Origin: Tremella fuciformis
Taxonomy: Eukaryota; Basidiomycota; Tremellomycetes; Tremellales; Tremellaceae
DNA length: 64,000 nt
Direction of reading: 5' to 3'
NCBI GenBank assembly: GCA_032768795.1
Contig: CP136490.1
Coordinates: forward strand, 1,612,001-1,676,000
Shown here: positions 28,790 to 40,836 of the stretch, one piece after another
How the letters are laid out: every line of letters begins with the position of its first letter
How positions within the stretch are numbered: position 1 is the stretch's first letter
The notes under the pieces: generated by a model
Database searches by the model: none
What the model saw: only the letters and a program-made list of their open reading frames with translations
What the model was told of the DNA's origin: nothing
Program-made: the position numbers and the translations under genes

Positions 28790-31396
28790 ATGTACGGTCG
28801 TCTCGAAGGACCAAGGTTGGCTAGACCCGCCGCCGAGCCACCGAGGATCAGGCAGGATCGTCCCAGGCCCCTGGAACACGTCCACACGACCCCGCCGCAA
28901 CCCTATCCCCAGCCGCAACCCCAATCCCACTCCCACTCCCACTCCCAGGACCCCCTCCAGCCTCATGGTCAGCTGCATCACCACCCATCTCGCCCCCCGC
29001 TTCCGGTACCAGCCGACTTTGCCCGTCATTCCTCTGGGTCTCCCAGGCCTCATTCGCAACCCCTTCTCCATCCAGTCGGTCCTCCAGCGCTCGGTCGCTC
29101 AACCTCGCCACACGATCTCAATCAGCAGCAGCAGCAGCAGCGACCCTCTTCAGCCGGCTCGATCGGACATCAAAGGGTAGACGGACAGATGAATCTTCTC
29201 GCCGAGCTCGCGCTATCGCGAGATCATGATGATCCCCGTCAGGCCGCTCTTGGCTTTTCTCATAATCAGAGGTCCATGCCTGGCAGGTCGTCGAGTGCGA
29301 GCTGGCATGGTGAGAGACTCCCGTCGGCGGTAGAAGGCTCGAAGGCTCGGACCACCACGCTGCCACCAATCGCTGCCATAACCAGTATGGCAGCCTCGCC
29401 ATCTCACATCGCTGCGATGGGATTGGGCGTACATGCTCCTCAACCCCCCGATCGTGACATGAGGCCGGAGTGGCTCGCCAACTCTGGCTTCACGTCCGAG
29501 TCGCCGCGAGAAAGACCAGGCGCCCTGCGTCGCTCAAACACCGAGGTATGTTCGGTTCTTTAATCAAATGGGCATCATCTGATCGCGAAGAAACAGCCTA
29601 GTGCCCAAGATGGAGGAGGCGTGCAGCTACGGTACAACGTCCGGGCATATTCCACTCGAGCGCAGAACAAACATTCTTCCTCGAGCGCCAATCCCCAACC
29701 AGCCTCACTCACCACGCGCGACCCTCTACCCGACGCCATCTCCCATCCATCTCAGCGCCATCTCCCCGCACACACTGCACCCTCGCACCACAATGGGGGC
29801 TCTCCGAATTTTACCAACTTGAACCACCCGCTGAAAAGTGTGACACTGAATCTCGACCACTCGGAAAAATCGGTCGCTGAGTGGCATGAGGAAGCGCAAC
29901 ATCTCCTTCAACCTCTTCCGCCTATCCACCACGGCTTCTCCTATCTGCCATATCCCAATCCGACCCCTCACAGCTCCGGTGTCACATCTCCAGTCAAAGT
30001 CCTTTCGCCCCATGAGGTCCATTGGGAGCGCACGGGCGGGACCGTGGCCGTGCCCAGAGATGCGAACGGCAAGCTCGTCCATCCCCCTCCGCCTCCAGCG
30101 CAAGGTCTGGTCACGAACGTCACGGTCGATAACCGAACCGTCTCTGGGAAGGCCAGGCGCCGATCATCCGATGGTTCTCGTAAGACAGGCGGCAAGGGCG
30201 ATTCCGTGTCTCCTGATGTCATCGACGGACAGATGCAGTACAGGTTCGTCGAAGTGAGCCAGGACGAGCTTCGCGCACCGTACTACCAGTCGAGAAGCAA
30301 GATCGATCGCCTGGCCGCGGAGAACGGCGAGTCGCAAGCGGCTTCGCGCATCTCTAGGCCAGCCGGCCGATCCACAGAGGCCGGCGAGAGGGACAGATCC
30401 CAAGGACGCTGGGCGCCATACCCTGGCCCTGCCAATGGCCACCATTACTGGCGAGAGGAAGACCTGAACGAGCATTCGGCCTCGATCCTCCGTGCGGGCA
30501 AGCAAGATCAGCCCTTTCTGCTCGACCGCCATGGTACCCTCGTCCCTCCGGGCGTAGTAGGCGCTCCTGCAGCGGACAGCAGATCCCTCCGCAGCGCCCA
30601 CAGCGATGACGCCATGGCACTCGCCATACCGGCCCCCAGCGGTCCCGATTATCAAGCCGTGCCCTCGCCCGCGCACACTCACACTGGCGATCAGCACCTC
30701 CTAGTATCGCCGGCAAAGACACTGGTCCCCCGCGAGCGCAGGGCAAGCGGCAGCGTCAGTAGCGCGTCCTCGCAGTACACCACGGACGATCGTAGTGTCC
30801 TCAGCACACAGTCTCTCCCTGCTTCTTTGCTCCGCCAGCGCATCATCTCCCCCATCGTCGATGGCAACAGGTCCAGGACGGAACCGCTGTCACCCTGCTC
30901 GCCACTGACGACCGGTCCATCGCCTACCGGATCGTACATCGCTCGCTCGCACCCCGCTTCATCTGTCGAGCCGCCGCTCAAGCGACTGCGGCTCACCGAG
31001 GGCAACTCGCACGACCCGGCTCGCGTCCATCCGCCAGACGATACCATGTCCCAGCAGACGGCGGCGGCAGACGACTCGCTCCGCACGCTTGTGGGCTCGT
31101 CTCAGACATCCGCAGCCCTCGACAAGCCTCAAATGCTCCATCTGACGAAACGCGAGCGCGTCCATGCCAAGCGCGCCGGACCACGCCGGCGAGCGCAGAA
31201 CGCCAAGGCGCAGAAGAAGTTTCGCGACAAGAAGCGGCTGGCGGGCAAGCAGATGGAGCAGGCGCTCCATGTGGCGCAGATGAAGAACGAGGTGTCGCAG
31301 GCCAAGATCGAGGCCCTCGAGCGGCGCCTGCGCGAGCTGGAGAAGACGACCGAGGACGAGGCGACGGGGGACGAGGATGTGAATGGGGATGTGTAA
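28790..31396 (+). CDS. bZIP transcription factor
   Basis: Two exons, 28790-29545 and 29597-31396, joined in phase 0 across a 51-nt intron; 851 aa. The first 700 residues are low complexity: Pro/Gln/His-rich with a short poly-Gln (CAG)6 run and SHSHSHS, many SP/TP sites. At the C-terminus (about 775-830) a basic region RRRAQNAKAQKKFRDKKR carries the bZIP signature N-x7-R, followed by a heptad segment (MKNEVSQAKIEALERRLREL). The spacing resembles Yap/AP-1-type factors, which bind DNA as dimers. The leucine zipper is short and rich in Ala/Met, so the dimer partner is unclear. The upstream in-frame codons to 28751 lack an ATG. The very long upstream region suggests complex regulation. Confidence 0.8.
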
Positions 31397-31657
31397 GACC
31401 AGAGTAATGCGCGGAAGGGGGAGGAGAAAACTGTGTCATACTGAACAAAGCCACTTAATTCGACACTGCAACCTCGTTACATCGCATGGCATGGCATCGA
31501 TCCATCTGCATAGCTTGTACAGCCCAGCCACATCACATCAGCATTGCATATGCATGTGTTCCGACCTATCGTGGCTGTGGCTGGAGAAGAGGAGACGATG
31601 CCAGATCTGTCACTGGATTCATGCTGTTGATGCGAGTGGATAGGATGTATGTGTTGG

Positions 31658-34164
31658 CTAAGTTGGTGTACACTGATACGTCACATACAGAACACGGTCA
31701 TCTCTTGCCGTGTAGTCGTCCAGTCGCCATTCCTGCGACCTTGCGTCTGTCCCGTCAGCTTGTGTTGTCCAGTTGTCTACAATAAAGCTCACTTTGACAA
31801 CGATGACCCGCTCGTCGTCGATCATGATACCATTGGCCATGATCCCGCGCTTCCGCTTGATCTCGCGATAGGGCAGGCGCGTGATGACGTCTTCCTTCCA
31901 TATGCGCCTCTTGTCCAAGTGCGTCTCCTCGACGTGCACCTTGATCTCCACCTCGTCTCCGGTCTCGTCGACGGCGTGCGGCTCGAGTCGAAGCCATTCG
32001 CTGAACTGGTTGACACCGAGTTTGCTGAGAGTCTTGCGGACAGCGAAAGGCGAGAAGTCGTATACGACAATATCACATCTCCTCGGAGGGGCTTCGAGGG
32101 TATCCTCGTCCACTACGCGTTGGCGCATGTTCGAGTTGACCAGGAGGGCAAAGCGATAACCTGAGCACGAGCAGACCTGGCATGTGAGCTACTAGTCGGA
32201 TGGGACGTTTTTCGAGCTCACCCAGCTGCGGCGCCGCATGGTCTCTTCCATGATACGCGATCCCGTCTCACCCCACTCGCTCCAGCTGACCGCCTGCAGT
32301 AGATTCCAATAACCATAATCAGGCTCAGACCAGGTGCGCCGCAACCTCTCCTCGCCCTCTTTCGCCAACTGCACGGCATACTCGCGAAGCATGAACAGCT
32401 CGTAGCTCTGGCTCTGTATGATGGGTCCTTCCAAATTAATTGGCCCTTCGAAGTCATGCTCGTCAGGCTCCGACACGAGGAATTGAAAGACCAGAACCCC
32501 GTGGTCGGGACTTTGAGTGAATCGCTTCTCGCTGGTCAATGTCGGGCCATCGCGCGAAGCGTTGACTGGATATGGCGGATCTGGGCGGACGTCAAATGCA
32601 GCAAGTATCACGCCAGGTGCAAATGCGGGAAGGTCCAGCTGTGCGATAAGTATTGGCCGTGCTGTCGTGTCGTCCATGTAGTCGGCACTCAGCGGCTGAA
32701 CCGGCACGATCGAATGAGTGGGGTTGGCCAGGAAGGAGTATATCTGGATGACCGGCGGGAAGATGGATGCCCGAGATCTCGGTTCGTTGGGCATGATAGG
32801 AGAGACATTAGAGGCTGCAGTCAAAAGAATGGTTGTCGGGGTCAAGAGGGCAAATGAGGTGAACCAAGCGTTTTCGGGAATGGCGAGGCGCTGCAATTCA
32901 GCATGATGGGCGCTACACTCGGCCGAAACGTACCGCCAATACCTGCCCTGTCTTCCAATTCCAAGCGACCAGTTCCTCGTCGTTCCCGATTATAACGTTT
33001 TGAGGCAGATTGACGCCAAGCCCAGCTAGGAACCAATGCCCGCCAAAGCGCGAGACCAAGATGCAAAGAGTGTCACCCATGACTTGAATGAGCTGTCGGG
33101 TCTGCATCGAAACATGAGGGCTAGGCGGGAAGTCCAACGCTGGCATTTTCGCCAGCGGGTGAGGTTGTCCGCTAGACATGCTGAGTAGATGGTATCGATG
33201 GGTTGGAGGCTGAAGAGACTGCTCTAACGATTCGGGTCTGCGATTGAATCAGCCCCACCAAGATAAGCCGTGTCAGCTTACCTGTATTCACTGACGACGA
33301 GCAGATCTTGTGTGGGATCCATCGTCAAATCGGCTATGGCGAACGGCAGTTTATGAGATGTGATTGGAAGAATGGGATCTTCCAAATCGGGATCAAGAGC
33401 AGTAGGAAGCGGTATGAGCCTTACAGACATGGGCTACCGCTTGAGCTCAGTCGGAGACGGTTATCAAAAGAGCTCACCCGACTATCATCGTCATTTGTGT
33501 AATCGTCGCACATCAGAAATATCCCCTCTTGCAACTCGTACACACCGGCTTGACCGGAGACACGAAATGTGCGCTCGTGCTCCGAGTCGAGTGTCGTCCA
33601 TCGTCGATCATGTTCTCTGAGCAGTGCCAGCTTCTCCTGAGCCGACAAGTCCCCTCTGCGTTTCCTGCATAACGATGTGTCCTGGGAGCCCCAATCGGCC
33701 AGACGGACGGAAGGTATAGTCCTGCGAATTGCGCCCGTGTGGGGGGAGACGTTGGACATATCGACTTCGTCCTCGTCGGAAACGTCTGATGCTCCATCTT
33801 CTCTTTCGGGAGAGGCCGAGTGCTGCAAGCTAGGGAGCCGCCAGGGCACATCGAGGTGGGCCGTAGTTCGAAGTGCGAGCTCGTACTGGAGCCTAGCGGA
33901 CCCAGCAAAGATGGCTCGGGTGTTCTGCCATATCTACTGCTCAGGCAAGGCTTCAATGTAAGACTCAGCTGGAAAACTTACACGCGGTACCACAAGACGG
34001 TCGTTGTGGTCGAGATACAGGAATATCTCTTCCAATATCTCGTGCGGAAGCCCAGCGAACGAAGCGGCGGCGACGGGGGATAATGACCGAGGGGGCGACG
34101 GCGCGTCGCAGTCCTCGGCAGAGCTCTCCAATCGTTGAATCATCGCAGCAAGAAATCTGCGCAT
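31658..34164 (-). CDS. F-box protein
   Basis: Six exons: 34164-33982, 33933-33478, 33433-33282, 33237-32934, 32890-32222, 32176-31658; 760 aa, all phases consistent. An F-box occupies about residues 35-65 (FAGLPHEILEEIFLYLDHND followed by a W-containing helix). The rest has alternating hydrophobic strands (DLLVVSEYR, WFLAGLGVNL, ELVAWNWKTGQVLAVRFG) suggesting a beta-propeller-like substrate-binding part without clear WD repeats. F-box proteins link substrates to SCF ubiquitin ligases through Skp1. Two acceptors are TAG rather than CAG. Some splice choices rest on phase alone. Confidence 0.75.
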
Positions 34165-34391
34165 ACGATCCGCCAAGAACCGACGCTGAGAGGTTCCTCA
34201 CTACTGTCAAAAGAGCAGATATGGAAGGCAAAGGAGGAGTTGAAGCCTCACTTAGCGCCAGCTGGAAATCACTGTTACGTAAACATGTCGCCACCCACTC
34301 ATCTCTGGCGGATTCAACGTCTGCATTTTCTCTTTCCACTAGACATCCACGCCACACAGGTCATCTCGAGCCCTTTGGCGCGACGCACAGG
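34165..34391. promoter_or_regulatory. Divergent promoter of F-box and RRM genes
   Basis: 227 bp separate the two ATGs, so the promoters must overlap or be very compact. Confidence 0.45.
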
Positions 34392-34988
34392 ATGGAAGGA
34401 GCACCAGTCGCAGGCTCTTCGAAGCGAGCCACGGTTTACGTCGCCGGTTTCCCAGCAGAAGTGAACGAGCAACAGCTCCTCGAGGCATTTGTGACTTTCG
34501 GTGAGTCTATTGTCCCGAGTCACTTCTGTAAAGCTGATGGGCGCCAAGGCGATATCCTGGATATCTCAATACCTACCGAGCCGAACGAACGTGAGCTGAG
34601 CACGGTTGATGGGTCAGCTTGGCCGACGTAGCTGACCTGCAGCCTCCAAACACAAGGGCTACGCCTTCTTGACGTTCGCCAATCCTGCCGATGCACAGGA
34701 CGCTATCGACAATTACGATCTGAATGAGCTACCTGGGTACAAGGGGAGAGGGAAGGTCTTGAAATGCAGTATAGCACAGCCGAATAAGTACGGGAACGAG
34801 GGAACAGGGCAGAAGTTCGACCGAGCCAGTGAGCTATTCTGTTTCTGTATCACGTCGGCTCGTCATGCTTATGCTCAGTCTGGGAAAGCGAAGAATGGCT
34901 CAAAAAGTACTCAAAACCGCTGGATCAGTCTGGTGGAGCCAATGGCCAGAGCGCGCCTGCGGAGGAAGCCGAAGATGAAGACGAATAG
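34392..34988 (+). CDS. RRM-only protein related to the Cyp33/PPIE N-terminus
   Basis: Four exons, 34392-34500, 34549-34590 (42 nt), 34643-34828, 34879-34988; 148 aa. A single RRM has RNP2-like TVYVAGFPAEV and RNP1-like KGYAFLTF, then a tail WESEEWLKKYSKPL and an acidic end. The RRM followed by W-x4-WLKK(F/Y)S is characteristic of the RNA-binding half of cyclophilin E (Cyp33), a spliceosome-associated protein. No cyclophilin domain follows: the stop comes right after the acidic tail, and the next 100 bp run into the convergent UBA1 gene. It is therefore probably a stand-alone RNA-binding factor in splicing. Confidence 0.8.
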
Positions 34989-35090
34989 CAACCGCAATCG
35001 CACAGGTAGCATGGATCTATACAGGGTTCACAGGATCATCTCGAACGGTATATGCTTCTTCTTGTCTCTCTCTTCGTTTTTCGCTTTGAT

Positions 35091-38000
35091 CTATATGTGC
35101 ACGAGACAGTAAGGCACCTCGACGTCCTCGTCATTCTCGTCATTACACATGACCTCGACGAGCAGATTCTTCGTCCAGGGCGGGATAGGCTTCTTGCTAA
35201 CGTGCTCGACTAGCTCGGACATCTTCATACCCATCCGTTCTTGGGCCTGATGATCAGCTGGTACAATATACATAAGGATCGCGACCGACCTTCTTTGCGG
35301 GGACGAATGACGACCAGAGCATCGAGACGCCTTGAGAGACCATCTGGACTTCCAGGTTGTGGTTCTCCTTGAACCAGTCCAGGAATTGCTGCAATGTTGG
35401 GTTGCCATTAAGCTCGAACCGATCCCACAGCGTCCACTCGGTGGTACCATACTGGTAGTCAGAGAGGAACGAGCCGTGACTTTTGCTACTGACTTTTTGC
35501 TTTGCAGCTGCAATGGGCTCGGAGAAACCAAAGAACGGAAGAGCGAGGTTGACGAAGCCGTTTTTATAATCTTCCAGCTTGTTCTTCCCGTCGATGATCT
35601 ATGATGTCAGCTTGTCACAATCACAAGGAACAGGGCGTACTTTGTACAGCTCTAGGCACACCAAACCGACAGCCAAGGCCGTTGTGGTGGCAATAGCTGG
35701 AATGATCTTGCCGGCGATCAACTTGGTCTTGTGCCGGTCAGCCTGTGTGATGCCGTAGTTGGCAGCGCGCAGATTCGAAGCTGCGGTGATGAAGTCGATG
35801 TGGTGGTTTGAGTCATCGTCCTTCTCAAAGTCGACCGGCACAAGGCGGAAGCCGGCAAGGCTCGAAGGCGGGGGCAAAGAGGCAACAATCGCCTCCACAT
35901 CGTCGTCTTCAGTCAGATCAGATATGGTGATCCTCTTCAGTCTACTCACCCTCATTGTTGTTTGCCACAGGATCGTTCTCGTTGATTTGAATTTTGACGC
36001 CGCTCTTTGGGGTGAACTCGGGAATGTTCATGCTCTCAATCACTCGGCGGAAGACCTTGAGGTCTTGCTCGCCCTTGAGACCATAGTTGAACGCATGTAG
36101 GTTGGCTGCTGCAACGATGTACGCCATGTCAAGCTCCTGACTTGTCAGCGTGGACACCACAGTAGATAAACGACAGACGTCATCAATGTTGAAGGCAAGG
36201 GCGTCTGGTGCACGCTTGGGTCCAGACCAGAAGGGTGTGCCGTTCGAGTTGACCTGGTCCTTTGGCAAGTTGTACAACAATTGCTTGATCTCGTTGACAT
36301 AGTCGTTCTCATACTGCAGTCGAGCCCACATGATGCACTCCTCGAATGACCGCGGGCGTTCCTTGACCAAGAAGCGCTCAATCATCTTCAGCTGATCTGT
36401 ATGTTGTCCCGAGCTCTTCAACGTGGTCTCGATGTAATTTGGCTGCGAGAGGTACAGGTTGACGGTCGTTGGCGGGTTGACGAAAAGAGCATCGAAGGCT
36501 TCACGAGCCCACTGGATGGTATGCTCGATTGCGTTGGGGAAGTTTTTGACCGTGCAAGTGGGAATGGACTTCTCAGGTGGATCTTGCGAGGAAGAGTAGG
36601 ATTCAGTGAGGAAGGGAATGACGACCTGAGTGTTCGCCTTGGTGCCTAGGGTGCCAGATTCCAGCAGGGGCTTCTGATAAAAGACACATCGACGGTCAAC
36701 GTATTGCCTTGCCATGACGTTGTCAAGAGCATTTGTGACACCGTCGATCGCCGCGAAGAACTCGTCGCCGTATACGTCTGCGAGTAAGCCACATCCAAGG
36801 CAGGTTTGCACAGCCTACTCTCGGTCTCAGGGCCAACACGGTCCTGGTAGCTCTTAATGTGACCTTTAAGCGCCGGGTTCATGTCTGCTACCGCAGACGC
36901 AGCACTGTCCGCTTTGAACTTGCCAAGATCTTTCGGTCGGAACAAGAATTGACGGTTCAAGTTGCTCTTCTCAATTGTGTCCAGGTCGGTGACGTGAATG
37001 ATACCCTTCTCCCCACTTGCCAAACCCATCATGCTCCAATTCTTCAACATCTCGCAACCTATAGCGCCAGCACCGACGAGGAATTGTCGCTGGTTCGCGA
37101 TCTTCTCCTGGAAAGCCTTGCCGAACACAGCGATCTGGCCATCGTGGCGAGATCCAAGAGGCTGACAATCCGTCTCAGTCGGCTGCTCAGCAGGCATCGA
37201 TTCCAGCGAATCGAAGTACATCGTTTGTTGCATTGGATGGAATTTGGCCGAGCATGCTTTGAGGACCTCCTGGGCAACGAAACCTCCGATGACGGCCACC
37301 ATAGGTGGGAGATCTCCGGTAGCCTGGAAGGCTAAAGCCTCCAAAACTTTGTCATCCAAGTCTCCCTCCCCACCTGAGGCGGCGTGAATGTCTTTCGCCA
37401 ATGAGGTGACAGATGCAGCGTCCGAAGCATTCCGCGGTCGGGGAAGCTGGCCACTTTTCTCGTAAAAGGCAGACAGGGCTTGGAAGCCGGCGTGCAGGGT
37501 TGTCGGGCGATCCCACTTGGCGAAATCGGTGATGAAGAATTCAGGCGTAGCAAGCGACTCTTTGAGCGATTTCTGCGACTCAGATCGGAGGTCAGGGGGG
37601 AAAACGTGAACATACGAAGTGAAGCACTTTCGGCATCTTGACTTGCGTGAACAAGCCACCGGAAACGTACGATCCTTGGCCGATAGTGTTTCCTATGCTG
37701 AAGGTGTATGGGCCCTTGACGGTGATCTTCCGAGGTTCACATCCATTCAGGCCTTCCATCCCTTTGACCTCCGAGAATGTGACGAAATCTCCATCTTCCA
37801 GTCCGTGTCGTGTCTCGTCCAAGCAGGTCACTAGAGCATCCTCGCTCTGAGCTATATGAGCTTGCTTTCCACATTCGGTGAGGAAAGCAAACCTCCTCGA
37901 TATACACGACCATTCCGGACTGAGGGTTCTCTCCGGTAGGGTCGACACACGCGAAGTCTTTTCCAAAGTCATTGAAGACCGATCTGCACATCAATCAGAT

Positions 38001-38831
38001 AGCTGAGTGCACGATCCGGATGACTCACCCGAACAAGCCCCGAACATCTGCTGCGATGAAGTAGATCCCTTTCGAGTGACAGAACTCGTCAATCTCGACC
38101 TGCTTCGCTGTGGTGGCATTTGTGAGTACCACAACCTGTGGATCAGCCCGGACGGCCCTAGCTGAACGTGAAGTGTACCTGATATGGGGCGACCATCTCC
38201 GGTGTGATCTCTCCTGAGCCTTCTAGGACCTTGATCGGCACATACGAGTTGAGCTCTGCCAATCTCGGCTGGGTGACGGAAGCTCGAGGCTTGCCAATGT
38301 CTGCTTCGCGCAGGAAGAACTGGTCATCAGCTCAGCAAAGGCGAGGCCATCGAGTTAGAAGCTAACCTGAGTACCGAGATCCGCCACCTCTACCGGGCTG
38401 GGATCGTATATTGTGACACTCTTCACGCCTGCTAGAGCTACATTCTTCGCTGATGGTCAGCTCAGGTTGAGTCATCGGAAGGATATCTCACCAATCTCAA
38501 CACCCAGGCCTTTCATGCCGATAATGAGGACGTTTGAGGCGGCCATCTTCTTCATCGCTACAAGGTCAGTTGAACTCGAGCTCTGAAACAAGCTGATGCA
38601 CCTTCATGCCCAAGCACGTAGCTATAAGGTCAGCTTGCGAGACCGGCCAGATCAACGAAACTCACAGTTGACGAGAGTAGAGACCCTCTAATAGCAGTCA
38701 GCTTCACAACTTTACCCTACACCCTTGAAGTCCTCACCATCAACTGTATGTCAGCCAGATACCTTCTTTGGGGTACAATGCTTACTCGAATCCCCAGGGA
38801 CCACCTCGTCCACCTGCATCGGGGCGGCCAT
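35091..38831 (-). CDS. UBA1: Ubiquitin-activating enzyme E1
   Basis: Gene with many introns from ATG 38831 ([10 protein letters not shown]) to TAG 35091. Exons 1-4 are 38831-38786, 38743-38723, 38687-38666 and 38621-38602; later introns are about 40-50 nt. Features: LYSRQLYVLGHEAMKKM and [20 protein letters not shown] (first adenylation repeat), [15 protein letters not shown] plus NLNRQFLFR (active ATP-binding repeat), and [20 protein letters not shown] with the catalytic cysteine. The end is the ubiquitin-fold domain ([31 protein letters not shown]). It activates ubiquitin with ATP and hands it to E2 enzymes. I did not fix every downstream exon boundary, but conserved blocks are continuous. 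Confidence 0.93.
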
Positions 38832-39228
38832 GATGGTCGGTCGTCTCAGAAACGCTGAGACAAAGGCGAACAGGTATCTACAGATGGAATCTAGTAGTTG
38901 TATGAGAGGCTGCGTCTTGTCGAGATCTCAGTCCGCCAGATAGAGCGATGAAGTGTAGGAGACAAAGAGAAAGTGGTTGAAGTATGGTAAGCTTAAAGGC
39001 ATGGGCGGTAGCGGCGTGGCCGAGCGTAGTGTGGCAAACGGCATGCTTGTAGCGGAGGCATTTTTGGCTGATTCATCTCTTACAGCTGGAATGGCCGAGA
39101 AGTCGCGTTGTAAATGCATGCTGTACACGGCAGGCCAATGTCAATGCTGGTTCTAGTGTCTATAGGGTATGCTACATGGATGTAAAGATGCAGAACAGAT
39201 GTGAGCTGGAGATTTGCGGCGATCTAAC
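38832..39228. promoter_or_regulatory. Upstream region of UBA1
   Basis: 397 bp between UBA1 and the 3' end of the upstream minus-strand gene. It must hold the UBA1 promoter. No gene or obvious repeat. Confidence 0.4.
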
Positions 39229-40389
39229 TCATAACAAGGCCAGTACGGCCAAGCCAAAGCTCAAGAGTGATAAAGCCGACAGCGATGCTGAAGGGATGGC
39301 CTTGAACGCACCGCTTCTGCCCATGAGCCACGTACTCTAGAATAACAAGAGGGACAAACTCGTTGGCAGGCTTGGCAGTGATCTTGACAGTGAGGACTGC
39401 AACTAACCCATCGATGGCCGGTTGACCGTCTGATTCCACACTAGACTTCTTAGCTTCATCAGGTGCGAAGGAAACGACCAACGTCAGGTAGTGATTGATG
39501 CCATTGCTCGAAGCATTGAGCAACCCAGATACGTATTTGACGTCGGTCTGGTAGGTGAAGTTCTCGTATGTCGAAGAGCCAGAGAAGGTAGACGAGTTGG
39601 TGGTGTTGCCTGTGGGCACTGTCTGTCCAGTGAAGTTGCCTACGAGCTGGTCTCGACCAGCATCATAGCTGGGTCTCAGCACAGACATGGTCAAAGAATG
39701 GCGAGGCGCACCCATTGACGACGATGTCATGCCCTGCCGCCGCCGACTCTTCGACCGAGACCGCCATGAAGTACGCTCCGGTAGTGTTCTGCACCCAATA
39801 GCGAAGGTGCAGCCCGCCTTGAAACGTCTCCTTGCATGTCCCGATGTATGGGTCGCCGTAGTCATATCGAAGCTCCTCGACTTCCGTGACGTTCCCCTTC
39901 CCATCGCCCAGATTGGCCTCTTGCGGTGAGCCCAGATGTTGTCCTAAGCACTCCTCGCCCATGCCCCCGCTTCTAGGTAAATCAGCACAAGCAGTTCAAG
40001 GAGAGGCGCGACCATACAGCATCCAGTTCAGGAAGCCGCCATGCTCTGTAGAGGTCTTCAACACTGCTGTGTCTGACTCGGCCGACAAGATGACATTGAG
40101 CGGCTCCCCCAGACCAGCTGGGTAGGTACCGTTGACAATCTAAGCATGCATCAGCCTAGGAATGGGTTGGGTTGTGTTCACGTACGGTGAGCATCGAGCC
40201 CCCGCTCGATAGTGGGTTGTCATATTCGACATTCGCTCTCGTTCCCAGCCCTACGGCAGACCCGAGCACCTCTCGGGGACTCCGGCCGAGAGGAGCAGGA
40301 GTCTTCGATGCAGCAGCATGCTGAAGGTATAACGACACGACGTAGACAGCGAGCGCAGATGACAAGCCTCGTAACGGCGCGGCGCGCAT
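39229..40389 (-). CDS. Predicted GPI-anchored secreted glycoprotein (unknown)
   Basis: Five exons: 40389-40186, 40139-40018, 39972-39712, 39668-39360, 39316-39229; 327 aa. It has an N-terminal signal peptide (LSSALAVYVVSLYLQHAAA), several N-glycosylation sequons clustered around NTTNSSTF, a few cysteines (ECLG, GTCKE), and a classical GPI tail after the last intron: a small-residue site NESGAF, then ASLSALSLLSFGLAVLALL to the stop. The last intron uses a GTTTGT donor. Without that splice the frame ends in a poor hydrophobic tail, whereas splicing gives a perfect one. Family not recognised. It is divergent from COQ5 and 397 bp upstream of UBA1. Confidence 0.72.
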
Positions 40390-40836
40390 GTCTGCGTGTG
40401 CTGAACCTGTGCACGAGGCCGGGCCAAGATCGCCTTGTTGAGAGAACGTGAATAGGATGGGATGGCGATTCCCACGCCGGGCAAATTGCTGTACAACCGA
40501 GTGAAGAGGTGATTCTAGGTTCTATTGTCTAAATCGCAAGGCGGTCGTGCTGACAGTCGTGGTGACGATGGCGAGAGAACATGTAAGGTGTCGTGTGGAT
40601 TGATGTGACGAGGGGATACGACCACCCGTCTAAAGTGCGAGTCTATCTCTAATCGGTTCAAAAGGCAAACCAGTTCAAAGTCGGTCAAAGTGGAGGCTAA
40701 AATGGTGGATCGAATGCCGAGCTTTTGGTCCCTGAAACGCCTCTACCTGGCCAGTTTGGACCTGCATCGTTTTGGTGTCTCGCCTGTTCAGTACTCGGTG
40801 TAGTGACATCACGGCCTGAGAACAAGGTCGCCAAGC
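40390..40836. promoter_or_regulatory. Divergent promoter of GPI protein and COQ5
   Basis: 447 bp between the two start codons, with no additional gene. Confidence 0.4.
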
